Assembly: GCA_021399435.1 (NCBI GenBank)
Contig: JAJTUP010000007.1
Span: 1,612,001 to 1,676,000 of the forward strand
Direction: 5' to 3'
DNA length: 64,000 nt
From: Diaporthe sp. PMI_573
Lineage: Eukaryota > Ascomycota > Sordariomycetes > Diaporthales > Diaporthaceae
Shown: positions 23,197 to 34,909 of the stretch, piece after piece
Layout of the letters: each line of letters starts with the position of its first letter
How positions within the stretch are numbered: position 1 is the first letter of the stretch
Position numbers and translations under genes: made by a program
Notes under the pieces: model-generated
The model's database searches: none
Seen by the model: the letters and a program-made list of their open reading frames with translations, nothing else
Told to the model about the DNA's origin: nothing

Positions 23197-25857
23197 TTCT
23201 TCACCAACAGCCTTCGAGCTGCAGCTCAGGCATGAAGCAACCCTTCGAGTCAGGTCCGGCAGGTGCACGCACGGGGCCGGGCACGAAGATAAGTTCAATG
23301 TTGGGAAATAAAGTTGGAAGAAGACGAGCTGTCAGGCGTCATGAGAGAACAGTGCCCAGCAGCGTCCACGCATTTGACAACCCACAATCCCAACTCCGGA
23401 TTCGATAGCCAAGAACAAACAGATCAGAAGGCTTCCGGTGTCATTCGAAGTATTTCGAAACCGGCAGGCGAGCAGATAATGGGCACAGCCCTCGGATGGT
23501 ACTGGAAAGAACAACAGGAAGGGCCTCCTGGGCGCTAGGGAGAAGAGAAGTGGGAGAGATGATCGTCCGGACGACACAGGTTGACGCAACCGTTTGTGTC
23601 AGAACATGGGACAGAACAGCACAGAAAGTTGGGATGAGCGGCGGGCTGCCCAGGGACGCAAGGAAAGAGACAGAAAACAAAACAAGACGGGCAAAAAGTC
23701 TTGGGAGGGTCTACAACATGAACAGGGAGGCCGGGCACATCACCGATTTTGAGCAGATCGAGGGGGCGCGACATGCGCTGGCGATCGCTGCCCAGCCAGC
23801 AAACATGGTGGTGCCATGCAGCCAAATTGCGAGAGAGCAAACCATCATGCGTCGAGAGCGATTCTGGCTGCAACTGGAAGCACATGTGCTGCACTGGACC
23901 GGGGTGGAGGCGGCAAGTCATGTTGTTTCAGCACCAGGTTTGCACAACGTCATGTTTCAGAGTGTGGGTGACCCCTTCGAGCGATCAGCAGTCGGACAGC
24001 GCACATCCCAGGACGACCTGCCCACTGGGCAGCCTGGCGGTGCAGGGTCAAGGCAGATGAGCCGGGAGGGCAGACGCAGAAGCTTCGGGTTCGGGTGTCG
24101 CTTGGCACTTGTCCCACCACTGGCAGCGAGCGACACAGCCAAGCCGCCCCTCCCAGTTGCAGCAGGTCCCAGAAGCCAAGTCTCTAGTCCACCAAAATCC
24201 ACACCGGAGCAGGGGGTGCAAGCAGTTCAGCAGGTGCTGGGCGCGGAAGCCCCCACTGAATAAGCCCCTTCCACAGACGTTTCCAGGGTTTCTGCGGGTG
24301 ATTCGGGGTGGAGGTGGCCAGGCTGGTGTTTGAAGCCTCCGAGGGTAGAAACACAAGCAGGTGTGACTGAGAAAGGCCAGGACCGCCGGTCTGTAACACG
24401 GAGTACCATCACACTTGGCCGCCTTGGTAGGGAGACAGCGAGATTGTCCAACTGCGATGTGTCACACTGTTAGAGAGGCCGGCAAGTCCCATCCCAATCT
24501 CCTTCAGACTGTGGCCTTGGCGACCCCCGACTGTTGACCAGCTCATCGACTCGGCAGCTGAAGTTGAGACTGATTCCAACCTCGAGTCTCCTTTCACAGT
24601 GGATCCGCAAGGAGAAGCTTGTTTGGCCCAGAGTCTTGGGTGACGGGGTGCACCAGCCCGCGTCTCCATTGAGTTTCCCCGTAGGGTCCGCTGGCCAGGT
24701 CCAGAACGAGGCCCAGGTCCAGGTCGATGTACACGTCGATGCCTTTTTCTTTTCCCAAATAGTTAACGAGAGCGAGAGATCTTGGTTCAGGATAGTTCCT
24801 CGATAGCCTTTCCGCCAGATGTTCGATTATTCGCCACCCGAACCACCCCAGATTTCCAGCAAAAAGCGGTAGGCCAGCAGGACAACACTGTGGAGCAAGT
24901 GGTCTTCAAAGGCAGGACGGCAGTCGATCGAGGGCGGTGGACGGAGAAGAGACGCGTCACAATGGTCGCATCGGTGGTGGGAGGGAGGGCAACCACGACG
25001 AGGCCCGGCGCGTATAGGTGATGACAATTAAAAAGATGGGATGATGCCTGGGTGGAGGTCTGTAATCGGACAGACTCGATTCTCCGTCTCGTCTGCCGTC
25101 TTGTGTTGTGTGTGCCGCCTTGTCTGGTCTTGATGAATCAACCAAGGCTTGGGTGCGAGGGAGCCTGGGTGCGAGGGGGCCAGGGAAGAGCTGCTTGCCC
25201 CAATCCGCAGGCGAGCTTGAGCACGCCAGTACCTAGGTACATGTACCCTAACCCTTACCACCCAACCCCTTCCCCCTTTCCACATCACACCCTACCAACT
25301 CCCAAGAGGAAGTGCCAACGAGGACAGAGAAGTTGACGATGACTTCAAGCACATAATTCAAGCAGCCGTAACAGAAGAGATGGCCACATTACAATCCCTT
25401 GACAAATTATACCAGGTTCAAATGGATGGTAGTAGAATTGTGCTAAAGTACTTGACTGAAAGTACCTGGTAATGATTGATGTTATTAGCAAGATTCTACC
25501 AACATCTGCTTGGTACCCAGTCCTCCTTAAACGCAGCACTAGGGAGTAGGTGGATTCTAAATGCATACAATATTTGGACTGCCGTACTCTGCCCCCACTT
25601 GTGCAGCGTATTTGCAGTGATTGTGGTTGAGTTGGTGAGTGCGAAAAAGCGCAGCCGTCACAGACACGCGTGCCTTTGGCACTTCAACCTTGAATGCACT
25701 TTCCACAATTCACTTGGGCCAGCATTTGGCTTGACTCACAAATTGAGCTCCCTGTCTTCGACTTCAAAATCAACCTTCAACCACCACCTGCAAGAAACAC
25801 GACAAGCGAGTCAAGATACGACCAGCACCAATCCAAGCCATCACAACCTCAAGCAAC
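23197..25857. promoter_or_regulatory. Long divergent intergenic region (2.7 kb)
   Basis: It separates the divergent starts of the membrane-protein gene and the 2EXR gene. The longest ORF (23496-24263) has skewed composition, no splice logic and no motif, and I treat it as non-coding. The last 300 bp before 25858 are CAA- and CCA-rich, as in fungal 5' untranslated leaders. Confidence 0.5.
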
Positions 25858-26775
25858 ATGGCGGACGAGGACGACAACCACCCTCGTGACTGGGGACACC
25901 ACAAGTCACCCTTCTTCAAGCTTCCTCCCGAGATTCGCAACAAGATCTACCGTGAGACCTTCGCTGGCTCCAAGATCGACCTGATCTTCGATCCCCCGTT
26001 CCGCGTCAAGGTTGTCCCCGTCACCGGCCGACGCAGCATCTTCAGTACCGTCAAATCCAGCCACCACTTTCTCCTCACCTGTTTCCAGGTCTACTCTGAG
26101 GCACTCGCCATCTACTGGTCCTTGACTTTGGTTCGCAACGGTTGCGACGGTCGTTTCTCGCGCGGCTACTTTCTGAACCGCATCCCTGCCATCGCCAGGC
26201 CATACATCCAACACCTGCGCGGTGTCCTCGTCGAGGATTGCCGTCCAAGTGTAGAAAAGTGGATGCAAGACCTGGCTATTGGATGGCATCTGTCACTGGC
26301 CGAGTCTTTGGTCTCGTTCCCAAACCTGAAGTCCTGCTCAATTCTGTCAAAACCCTGGGGCGTGCCGATTTTGTACCGCGAGGCTAAAGCCAGGCATCCC
26401 AAGGTTCACTTGCTCGAGAAGACAGTCCGCACAATCGGTTTCGCCGCTCGGGGCGTGGTCGGTCCGTTGCAAGAGGTAAGTAGCTAGAACATAACCTCTC
26501 CTGCTCCTCTCCTGTCTTAGCTGAGGCGTCGCTTGCACCGAGGAAAATATTCGGGATAGAAGTAAATGCTGTCACAGGTGGCTGATAATATATCAATCCA
26601 GGTTACTTTCGAACATCACATCTCTGGCAGGATATTACGATGGTACCAACCTAGACAGGATCTCCCACGGCTCTCTGACGAGGTCGCCTTTGACATGCTC
26701 ATGAATGCAAGTCCTGACGAAATCGAATCCACTACAAGCCGCCTTGGAATCATGACATCGACCGTTTTCGAATAG
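25858..26775 (+). CDS. 2EXR-domain protein
   Basis: Two exons (25858-26475 and 26578-26775) give 271 residues. The N-terminus has the 2EXR hallmark FFKLPPEIRNKIYRETF, followed by LLTCFQVYSEALAIYW, where family members list a helix with conserved Tyr/Glu. The C-terminal exon reads GRILRWYQPRQDLPRLSD. The family is expanded in Pezizomycotina, often near HET and other variable genes, and its molecular role is unknown. The splice is GTAAGT...CACAG, and the second exon opens directly at a codon. The length is typical and it seems intact. Confidence 0.8.
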
Positions 26776-27294
26776 AGAGTCGAACTTGACTTCGATTTGG
26801 AAGATAGCCTCTAGTAGTGGTAGTGACTAGACTCAGTCAGCTTCTCAACACCAGGGCTAGCTTTGGGATTTTCATGGATCCCGTGTCTAGGGGGCTCGCA
26901 AGGCAGTCGATGGACTAAATGGATGGATCCAACGATCGACAGGGCTGTGATTAAGGCTTTCACTCAGTGGCTCTGAAACCTTCACTGTGGCTATGGCTCC
27001 TTCAAAATGAGATAGAGGCGTCATCCTAGAGATGCCTCTTGTCCCCTGTTCTCTACACGCGCCAGTTCAATGCTTGCCCAGTAGGCATTCACTCTGACAG
27101 TCAGGGGACGAGTGGCACAAGACCATCCCACAACGGCAACTGCATGACCCAGAGAATTAAAACAGTCTTGCGATATTCCCACGGTGTTCTACCCGAGTGC
27201 AAAATTGCAAGTGACATAAACCTGCTTCCGCAAACCAGGTGCTTCAAGTTTCCCTTGCCAATAATGGATCCCAAGCCGGCGTTCCATCGAAACT
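26776..27294. other. Intergenic
   Basis: No gene seen. It holds the 3' ends of the 2EXR gene and, from the other side, the small spliced gene. Confidence 0.55.
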
Positions 27295-27635
27295 TTACTG
27301 CATCTGCTTCTTCTGTTCCGCGTGCCTGTTAGGCTGCTCACCGGCCCCGTGCTTCAGCCCATCAGAGACAGTTCCGACAATCTCGCTAACCGGGTTCCGA
27401 TGCCCGCCCACCTCGAGGCCCTTGGACACGGAGCCCACAATATCTCCAGCCAAGCCCACGCCTCGCTTGGGGTTGTGCGCATGAGGCGCTGTCGTGCTAG
27501 TGTTTCTGTGGCGAGGTAGTTAGAGAGATTCAATAGCCACTGATGCGTGTAGGTCATCTTGCGAGAAGGACAGGGCGAAGGCGTTGGAGCTATCTTGGGA
27601 TATAATTACCCTGTGGGAGGAGGCTGGTCCGCCAT
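27295..27635 (-). CDS. 78-residue protein with an internal repeat
   Basis: Small two-exon gene: exon 27635-27610 (MADQPPPT plus two bases) and exon 27505-27295, ending TAA. The start context is CACCATGG. The 104-bp intron opens GTAATT and closes with CTAACTACCTCGCCACAG, a textbook branch point and acceptor. The product is soluble and Gly/Val-rich, with two copies of one unit: GDIVGSVSKGLEVGGHRNP and SEIVGTVSDGLKHGAGEQP (shared pattern IVGxVSxGL). The C-terminus is polar (HAEQKKQMQ). There is no signal peptide or membrane helix. I do not recognise the family; the repeat could form an amphipathic or glycine-zipper helix pair. Gene reality is well supported by the splice and repeat, but the function is unknown. 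Confidence 0.6.
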
Positions 27636-29299
27636 GGTGATATTGGGTGAGTTGTGCGAGGCTACCGCGTGGGAGCCAAGAAAAGTAAATGAAGGGGCTT
27701 TGGAAGTCTAGAAAGCTTCTAATAGCGGGCTCTCTGGTAGACTTCACGGCTAAGCCTCAGAATTAGTGCATCTGGTGCAATTCCAAAACCATTTTATACT
27801 TTTTTCTCGGCTTGCGAAAGTCACGCCTCACCTTACCCATTTCATCGCTCATCATGGCCTGTATACTATAATGACGCAGCCGCGAGATGTCCGTGGCTCC
27901 AATGTAATGCTAAATTTTTTTCTATCCCGAGAATGCACAGGAGTCGTCGTCGTCGCAGGCCCTGCCATCCGGTGTCCTTAGCTCTGTCGCATCTAGGTCC
28001 GAGATGACGCCTTCCCATGTTGGGAATATCAATGCGAGGCCGCGGGACGCACTTCTTCATGTGAACCCGAGGCGAGCTTCGTTGATAATGGGCCCAGTGC
28101 CTCGGACATGGGAAACAAGTTTATGTTGTAGGAGCCTGAGAGCGAATTTAAAGCGTCCAGAAGGCTGAACACGTCAGGGCCTGGAATGGAGGGACACCAC
28201 AATGCCAAGCTGGTCGCTTTCTCTGTAAGACGTTCAACGCTCCGAAGTTGTGCCCTGTCCATGGAAAAGGGTCATTTATCGTTGTCACTGTGCTTTGCGA
28301 CGCTGTTGATGAAGTATAACTGAAGTGTCTCACGCATAACGGAGGACTTGCATAAGTGGCTGCGGATGTAGTGAAAGTGGGATGTTCTCTATAAATATTC
28401 TTTATCGTCGACAGAGATTTATTTGAGGAATAACGGTTATCATGCACGACTTGTATGCTGACGCTCGGGACAATCCGGAGTTAACCCAGGGCAAGACGCG
28501 CAGAGGGCGATGGCCGAGGAGACTTTCTGCAATAACATCCAACGGAATTCTAGAGTGAGCTCCCACCTGGCTTCCTAGAGTGGGAAATGTAGTTTTAAGC
28601 AATGAAATGAAGCATTAAGGCAAATAATCCAGGCGCTCTGCCAACCAAAGATGCACTGGCACTCATCTCTCTCAAACTGTCTATGCATGCTTATTATACC
28701 GCCTGGCAATGGCGTCCGGAAAAGTTGTACTTTTACAGAATATCTACGGGCCACACCACAAAGCCACCTATCTAGACTTTAGCGTCGGAATATCTCTATA
28801 GACTATATATTAAGGGTAATTCTCCGTGAAATTATGGTAATTCTGTGTAAGTTGAATATATATAGGGGCTTACAAGCCCACTTACATGACCCTATGGACA
28901 GTCTAAATATATGTGGTTACGACAGTATTTTAAAATTTAGAACATTATTCTCTTATAAGTCTTGGTCCGATTCTTGGATCGTCTTCGCAGCAGCGTCGAA
29001 GCTTTTCAACCTTCTACGAGAAGAAAGAAACAATCTCAGCGGCGGTGGGCTCACGACCAGAAAGCCAGAACACCGTGGGGGCTAGGACATGAGGCGTGCA
29101 TTCTCGAGGCCCCTCCCCCCAACGGACGCATGTAACAATGCACCGCATCTCAGCCGCTGGGGTCCATGTTTGAGGAGAAAGCCTTGGAGGTTATAAAGAC
29201 ACCTTGCCCACTTCGCTGGTCAAGCCTTTTCGGCTGCACTGTTGTCAATCTCCATTCTTTTCCCTTCCAAATTGTTCAGGCCCTTTACGGATAATCATA
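27636..29299. other. Gene-free region with AT-rich patch
   Basis: No gene recognised. The stretch from about 28690 to 28960 is AT-rich with TATA-like runs and stops in all frames, which may be an old mutated repeat. The last 100 bp precede the DUF3176 gene and should hold its promoter. Confidence 0.45.
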
Positions 29300-31306
29300 A
29301 TGCCTCCTGTATGGGTCGCAGAGACCGCCGGCATTCTTGCATCTGCGTCGTTACTAGTCGCTCTTATAGTGCTCCTGGCCACTTATGATGATAAGGCTGT
29401 ATTCTACTGGAAAGGCATCACACTCAACGCGGTAACATCTATTCTGTCGACAGTGTCAAAATCAGCTCTACTCTATTCTATCTCGGAGTTAATCAGCCAG
29501 TGGAAATGGATTGTTTTCACCAGCGCAAGGCGTCCACTCCTAGATTTTCAAAGGATCGATTCAGCAAGTAGAGGGCCGCTGGGTAGTTCGCGGATAATTT
29601 GGGGATCGCGTGCGGTGTATGTATTTACTATGTCCTGAATCCTTGTGACCATGTCCGCTGAATTCCCTAGTGGATCTCTCCGTTTGGGTGCTTTGGTAGT
29701 TATACTTAGTATCGCTGCGGATCCATTCAACCAGCAGTTGATTCAATACGAACAACGCGTAGTATATAGGCAAGATCTGAGCACAATGGTAAATAGAGCA
29801 GGACGCTATGCAAAAGGCAGAGACAAAATGAGGATAACAGACGTGTCAAGTGAGTTACACCCGGATCTACTTGGACGAGACGGTTCTCAGGACTGTAAGC
29901 TAACACGGCAAGGTGATGGGATGGAGTCCCAAATCCACGCCTTCGCTGATGCCGATCTTTCCATGCAGTCTGCTATTCTATATGGAATCGACCAGCCAAT
30001 GGAGAATGTCTTTCAACAGGGTAGTTTCAACTGCCCGACAGGAAACTGCACGTGGCCGCCGTATGAATCGCTTGCGGTCTGTAACAGATGTACTGATATT
30101 ACGGCGAGACTCGAAAGCATTGTTTCAAAGGCTGACCAGTACCACATGGAATTTCACACTAATATTGCGGATCCGACAATCTCCAATTGCGGTACAGCGT
30201 TCAGACTCCCGAATGGTCTGTATCTCGACAATGTAAACGGGTGGAAATACGGTACATCTATCACGAGGGCCTCGAATTCGTGCGATGGAGCTTACGATGG
30301 AACAGTCGACGCAGCAGTCTTGATGACAACCCTCGGAACAGCCAACGACAATGAGACTATCAGTGCACACGATATGGACACCCTGATCTGGTCGATGTCA
30401 ATGATACGTGTCAGTCCCGATGCCACAAGCGTCGCCTGGCCACATCTCCCGTTATCCGCCATGGAGTGCGCACTTTTCTATTGTGTCAACAGCTACGAGT
30501 TCAAGGTGTCCAACGGTAGTTTGACTGCCACAATCGACCAAGTACTGGACGCCAAACGCGCAGCAGATTCATGGGTCAATGAGCTTTCATTTGAGGCCAG
30601 CGACGAATCAACTTTTGAAAGCATTGCATACGAACAGAACTCATTCATCGCCCCTCACACAGACTTGATGCTAGTTTCCCCAGAAACACGGAATCGATTC
30701 AACATTTCGCAACCAGCTGTCGACGGCATCAGCTCTTATTATCAATCAACATTTGCCTCCAAATTATTCGACTTCAACATAAACGACGCGAAGAGAGGAA
30801 GGCTCAATGGCTATTATGTGAATTCAAGTATTAGCTACGACTACGAACCTAGCGTAATGCAAACGCTCTTCGCTAGTCAAGATCTGAATACGACCTTCAC
30901 CACGTTGGCAGCCAGTATGAGTAACGCAATACGAACCGGATCAGATGCGACTTTCGACGGGGTTCCAAATATAGTCACGGGAAGCAAGGGCGAGTTGATA
31001 ACATTCTACCGAGTGGTGTGGCCCTGGATATCCCTCCACTGCTTTATCGTCGTCACGGGCGTAATGTTCCTCCTGCTTACGGTCCGTGAGAATAGGAAGC
31101 ACGGCCGGGCGGTGCCGATGTGGAAATCTAGTAGTCTGGCGGTGTTGAATCGGGGGCAAGAGGTAGCCGGCATATTATCTGGCATGCAGACGCTTGAGCA
31201 AATGGAGGCCATGTCAAAGACTTCCCAGGTGATCTTGTTCGACAAGGGAGCGGAAGGCTCTTCGCTGGAACAAATTGACTTCGACCCTTTGGAGTTTGAA
31301 AATTAA
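29300..31306 (+). CDS. DUF3176-family membrane protein
   Basis: Two exons (29300-29616 and 29671-31306) joined by a 54-bp intron; the join (GT + T) gives SRAVGSLRLGAL. The N-terminus has two hydrophobic helices (AGILASASLLVALIVLLA and a second at AVTSILSTVSKSALLYSI). Then come the DUF3176 hallmarks: QWKWIVF, RRPLLDFQRIDSASRGP, and ILSIAADPFNQQ. A large central domain is Cys- and sequon-rich (CPTGNCTWPPYESLAVC), fitting an extracellular or luminal loop. A last helix (HCFIVVTGVMFLLL) precedes a cytoplasmic tail with GILSGMQTLEQME. The length is normal for the family. The function of DUF3176 is unknown. The ATG at 29300 is chosen because it directly precedes the conserved helix. Confidence 0.88.
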
Positions 31307-31856
31307 CTACGAGAGGCACAAACTCGTATGTGTCTCTAGAGCAACACGGGATGCAATTGGTGAAGGCCAAGGGGCAACGGTGGCTTGTGCATTTACATAC
31401 GTATAGACTGCGACTTTACAGTAGGAGTGGATCCTATTGATAGACCTCAATGGTACCTAGTGGGTATAGTCGTCTATACCTCGGTCTTTCAAAATACAAA
31501 CAGAATATATGGAGTACTCGGGGAAGGTAGCCCGTGATGTACAGTGTATAGCCTGGAGTTCTATCCGACATCAGATCATGATGACTGATGAGTAATAGTC
31601 AAGGGCTGGTGGTTGAATCTACACAATTTGGTGCAAAAGACGAGTCGGCGTGCCGGTGATAAGACAACGTCGATGATTTGAATACTCCTTCAAGAAGACG
31701 TAGTCAACACGCATGAACTAATCGAGGATCCCCTCTGATTTCCCTCGAATGTTGTGACAGGCCACCTCCTATGCCATCACAGCGGACAGGACTGAGCACT
31801 GTTTGTATTAAGGAAATCCATCATAATTTGGCCGGAATCCGAACAGACACATCTAA
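31307..31856. other. Intergenic, convergent 3' ends
   Basis: Nothing coding is seen between the DUF3176 gene and the C2H2 gene. Confidence 0.6.
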
Positions 31857-34476
31857 CTACCTAAAGTCATGCTCCGTACCCGGTTGCACCACCCCCGAAG
31901 ATCCGCCTGAACATCGTGCTACTCCACAACTCACGCACGCTGGTGTTGTTTGTACATTCATACCTGCGTGTCCGCAGTAGCAGCAGGCCCAAACATAAAT
32001 TGTTCTTATCTTGCGTCCATCCCTAACCTTGTGTGCCTCCACATAACACCCACAACGCTTAGGTATATTATCTGACTGCGGCAGATCAGGACTCCCCAGG
32101 GTTATACTAAGACCCGAATATTCATTCATACTTGATGTAACTACTGGCAGATTTATTGGAGAATCATCTAGTGGAGGATTGTCTGGTAGAGAATTGCTCT
32201 GTGAAGGATGTTGTAATGGCGACGATGATGTAGTGTCTGGCTGAAAGATCGGGGCTATCGTGTCTGAGGCAACTTCCTCGGAAGGGGGGCTCCAAGTCGG
32301 TACCATGTTCGACTTCCCATTATCCGGAGAATCACTGCACCTTTTCTCTTCCACTGGTCCGGTACTTGTCATTTGTTCCGCCGTACTTATGGTCCCCCGA
32401 GACTGTGCTGCTGAGGATTGTGTGTTCAGGTCCAGGGCATCCTCTCCGCCTGCGTCTTCATATGCCGGGAGTGACTTGAGCGCAAGAGATCGCAGATGGC
32501 CGACAATGTGGTCCGCCATGCTGTTCTTGACCTCTTCTGCACCGCAGAGCGCGCATGCTTTGAAGAGTGGTCCAGTCGCGCGTGCGCTCCTATCTGCGAG
32601 GATGTGAAGCTGGGCTTCTGACAATTTTGAGTTGTACTGTGTCTGTAAGTGTTTTATGTATTCTTCCCGCGTGGTCCTTACGAAGCTCTTGCACTTCCAC
32701 CGTAGCGCATGTGCGCGCATGTGCTTGAGCCATTGGCTGGTGTGGGCGAATAGATCATTAGGGCAGTCACACTCATCGAACAGGCAAACACATGCGTCCA
32801 GGTCGGACTTGACGTGCATCCTGAACCGCGGTCAGATAGTGTTCTGAGAGCTCGTAAAGGAGGAGGTAGAGAGGGGGCAAAGTCAGAGGTATGGGCGTGG
32901 TACAAGAAGAGATGAGTTGATGATAATGTGAGACGTAGATCGATAGTCAGGTGAAGGGTAGCTGTTTCTTAAAGTGGGAGGTATAGAAGCTGAGAATAAA
33001 AAGTATGGATTTGGCGAGGCGAGAGGTGGGGAGTGTTGCGGTAAGAGGTAGTCTGCCGGTGAGGTAAAGTGTGGGGGTATTTCTGTGTAGAAGAGTATCG
33101 CGTTGGGCAGTACTAGGTGTGGTTTAGCAAGGTGTATGGTAAGGAACCAGGCAGTGGCCTACATCCATTTCATCTCGTCGGTCACATCGTTTGCCGGAAG
33201 TGCGTAGAAGCAGAAGGGGCAGGTCACTTTCCCGATAGCGGCAACGGCTTCTGACCAGGTTGCTGCTTGCCGGGCTTCGCGTACGGTCTTCCATCTGAAT
33301 GGAGTATCCGAGGTTGCTTGCTGGGAAAGTTGTTTGGCTTTCACTATGATGGCACCTAGTGGTGCGGGGGGGAATCGAAGCTCTTCATGACTATCCAGTG
33401 AGATCATCTTCGTTGCGGACAAGACAGATGGGACAGCGGCCTTCTTGAAATGATCAGCTACCAGCGTCGTTGCGGTTTTGATCAGGGAGTCTAAGTCGCT
33501 CTGTCTTTGTGGCTCCGTTCTATTCTGCACCACGGATCCAGGGTGCTGGGAGATAGGGGCAGCTAGAGTTGGCTCTCGTTGAGGAGCAACAATTGTCGGC
33601 TTAGACGGAACCTGTTCCACCGTGATGGAACTCTTTCCATAGTGTTCCCGCCTATAGAGGACTCTCTTTCGTCGGAGCACCAAGGTTGCTGCCAGCCTTT
33701 GCTGGATCTTCTCACTCGTTGCTGGGAAGCGATCGCGCACGTAGTGCGCAAACACTTTGTGAAGAAAGCCCGCAGCATCGTTTCCCTCATCACCTTCGAT
33801 CTGGAACGAGCTAGCCGCTTGGATGCTCTGCGTCGTCTTGCTTCCTCGTCGTATAGTATTGGAAAGCTTATTGAGCAGGCTGATCTGGTCCGCGGCTGCT
33901 CGGATGGACTTGTCAAAGGACTCGTCCAGGCCCAGTATCTGCTGATGAGGATCTGGGGGCTTCAGAGTGCCCAGAATTGTCGAACCTACATGCCAACAGT
34001 AAGTCAAGTGATATACGGGAGGTATGGAGGTGGTAAAGTGAGCGGCAGAGTAATGGTAAGGTAAGCGGTAGAGAGGTGGTTAGTCGGGACGTAGGGAGGC
34101 AGTGGGGGAAAAAACGAAGTGGTGAAGAAGCAGGTAATAGTGTGATGATGCTACAGCTGGGAAAGTGTCAGCGTACACTTATCAACATGATATGTGAGTG
34201 CTTCAAGAAGACCGGCAATAGTATCCTGCACCTCAGGTGCCTCGCGTAGCCTTGGTCCAAAGTCAGCTTGTTTCGTGCGTTTTCGTGGGGTCCCACAAAC
34301 CTGTGATCCAAAGATTGTCGACTCGGGCCAAAGACTCTGATATTCCCCATCCATAAAGAAAGTCTTGCCAGTTGGTCGTCGATGAGTGGAAGTTCGCGGG
34401 AGTGGACGGCAGCTGCATATTCGAGGCATTTGCGGAAGGACTCGAGGCAGGTCTCGGCATCGCTGGCCACAGTCAT
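31857..34476 (-). CDS. C2H2 zinc-finger protein of the fungal 'acuF-like' family
   Basis: Multi-exon gene. Exon 1 starts MTVASDAETCLESF and includes LARLSLWMGNIRVFG and SLDHR. It is followed, after a short intron, by LREAPEVQDTIAGLLEAL. The next exon has DQISLLNKLSNTIRRGSK, LVLRRKRVLYRREHYGK and the finger-like CPFCFYALPAND with WKTV upstream. After a long intron the last exon (ending at 31857) has CLFDECDCPN, HTSQWLKHMRAHALRW, a finger CALCGAEEVKN...DHIVGHLRSLALKSLP, a Ser/Thr/Pro linker, and a terminal Cys-rich zinc module (WACCYCGHAG, CVSCGVARCSG). This order fits the fungal C2H2 family often misnamed after acuF. It is probably nuclear, but targets are unknown. It is divergent from the broken DUF7580-subtilase gene. 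Confidence 0.75.
32822..33162 (-). other. Unusually long intron (about 340 bp), compositionally skewed
   Basis: The exon ending EMKWM is joined to MHVKSDLD by an intron with GTAGGC at its 5' end and TTCAG at its 3' end, about four times longer than other introns here. The plus strand over it is rich in GA/GGT runs. The join keeps the frame and fits the family order. Confidence 0.45.
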
Positions 34477-34909
34477 GCTTCATCCACTTCCGGTATTACT
34501 CAAGCAGGAGCCCTTGCACAGTATGAGGGTACCGGTCGACTCTTTCAGCCCAAAGAGGCATATCTTGATGGTTGATAGCGGCTTAACAACATAACGTACA
34601 TCACTCCATCGTTGGTCGTCGAGGCTTCGACCGTCTTTCCAGAACGAAGGACATGGGCGGGGTTAAGGATTGTCCAGAGCCTCGTCGCGGGTCCCAACTC
34701 CCACAGACGAGGAGAAGTGGATCCTTGTAGTACACCGGAGAGATCATGCCTCTGACCTCTGATAGGCAGGACATCTCGCAAACACTGTTAGCCGGCAGCC
34801 GTCGAATGCAGTCGCCACTGGCTCTCGTGTCGCACGAGACAAACCCCCGCTCTGGAAGGAGATATAGCTCTCCTACCTGACAGAACATAGCCCCTGCATC
34901 GGAAGGGTC
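34477..34909. promoter_or_regulatory. Head-to-head spacer of C2H2 and DUF7580-subtilase genes
   Basis: A 0.4-kb region between two divergent starts. A minus-strand ORF (34601-34888) fills much of it but shows no known motif. Confidence 0.4.

Noticed and set aside
23496..24263. A 255-codon plus-strand ORF in the long intergenic region
   Set aside because: No motif, uneven composition, and overlapping long ORFs on both strands; it looks like chance in GC-rich DNA.
25476..25889. 137-codon ORF running into the 2EXR gene start
   Set aside because: It covers what looks like a CA-rich leader, and the 2EXR frame starts within it.
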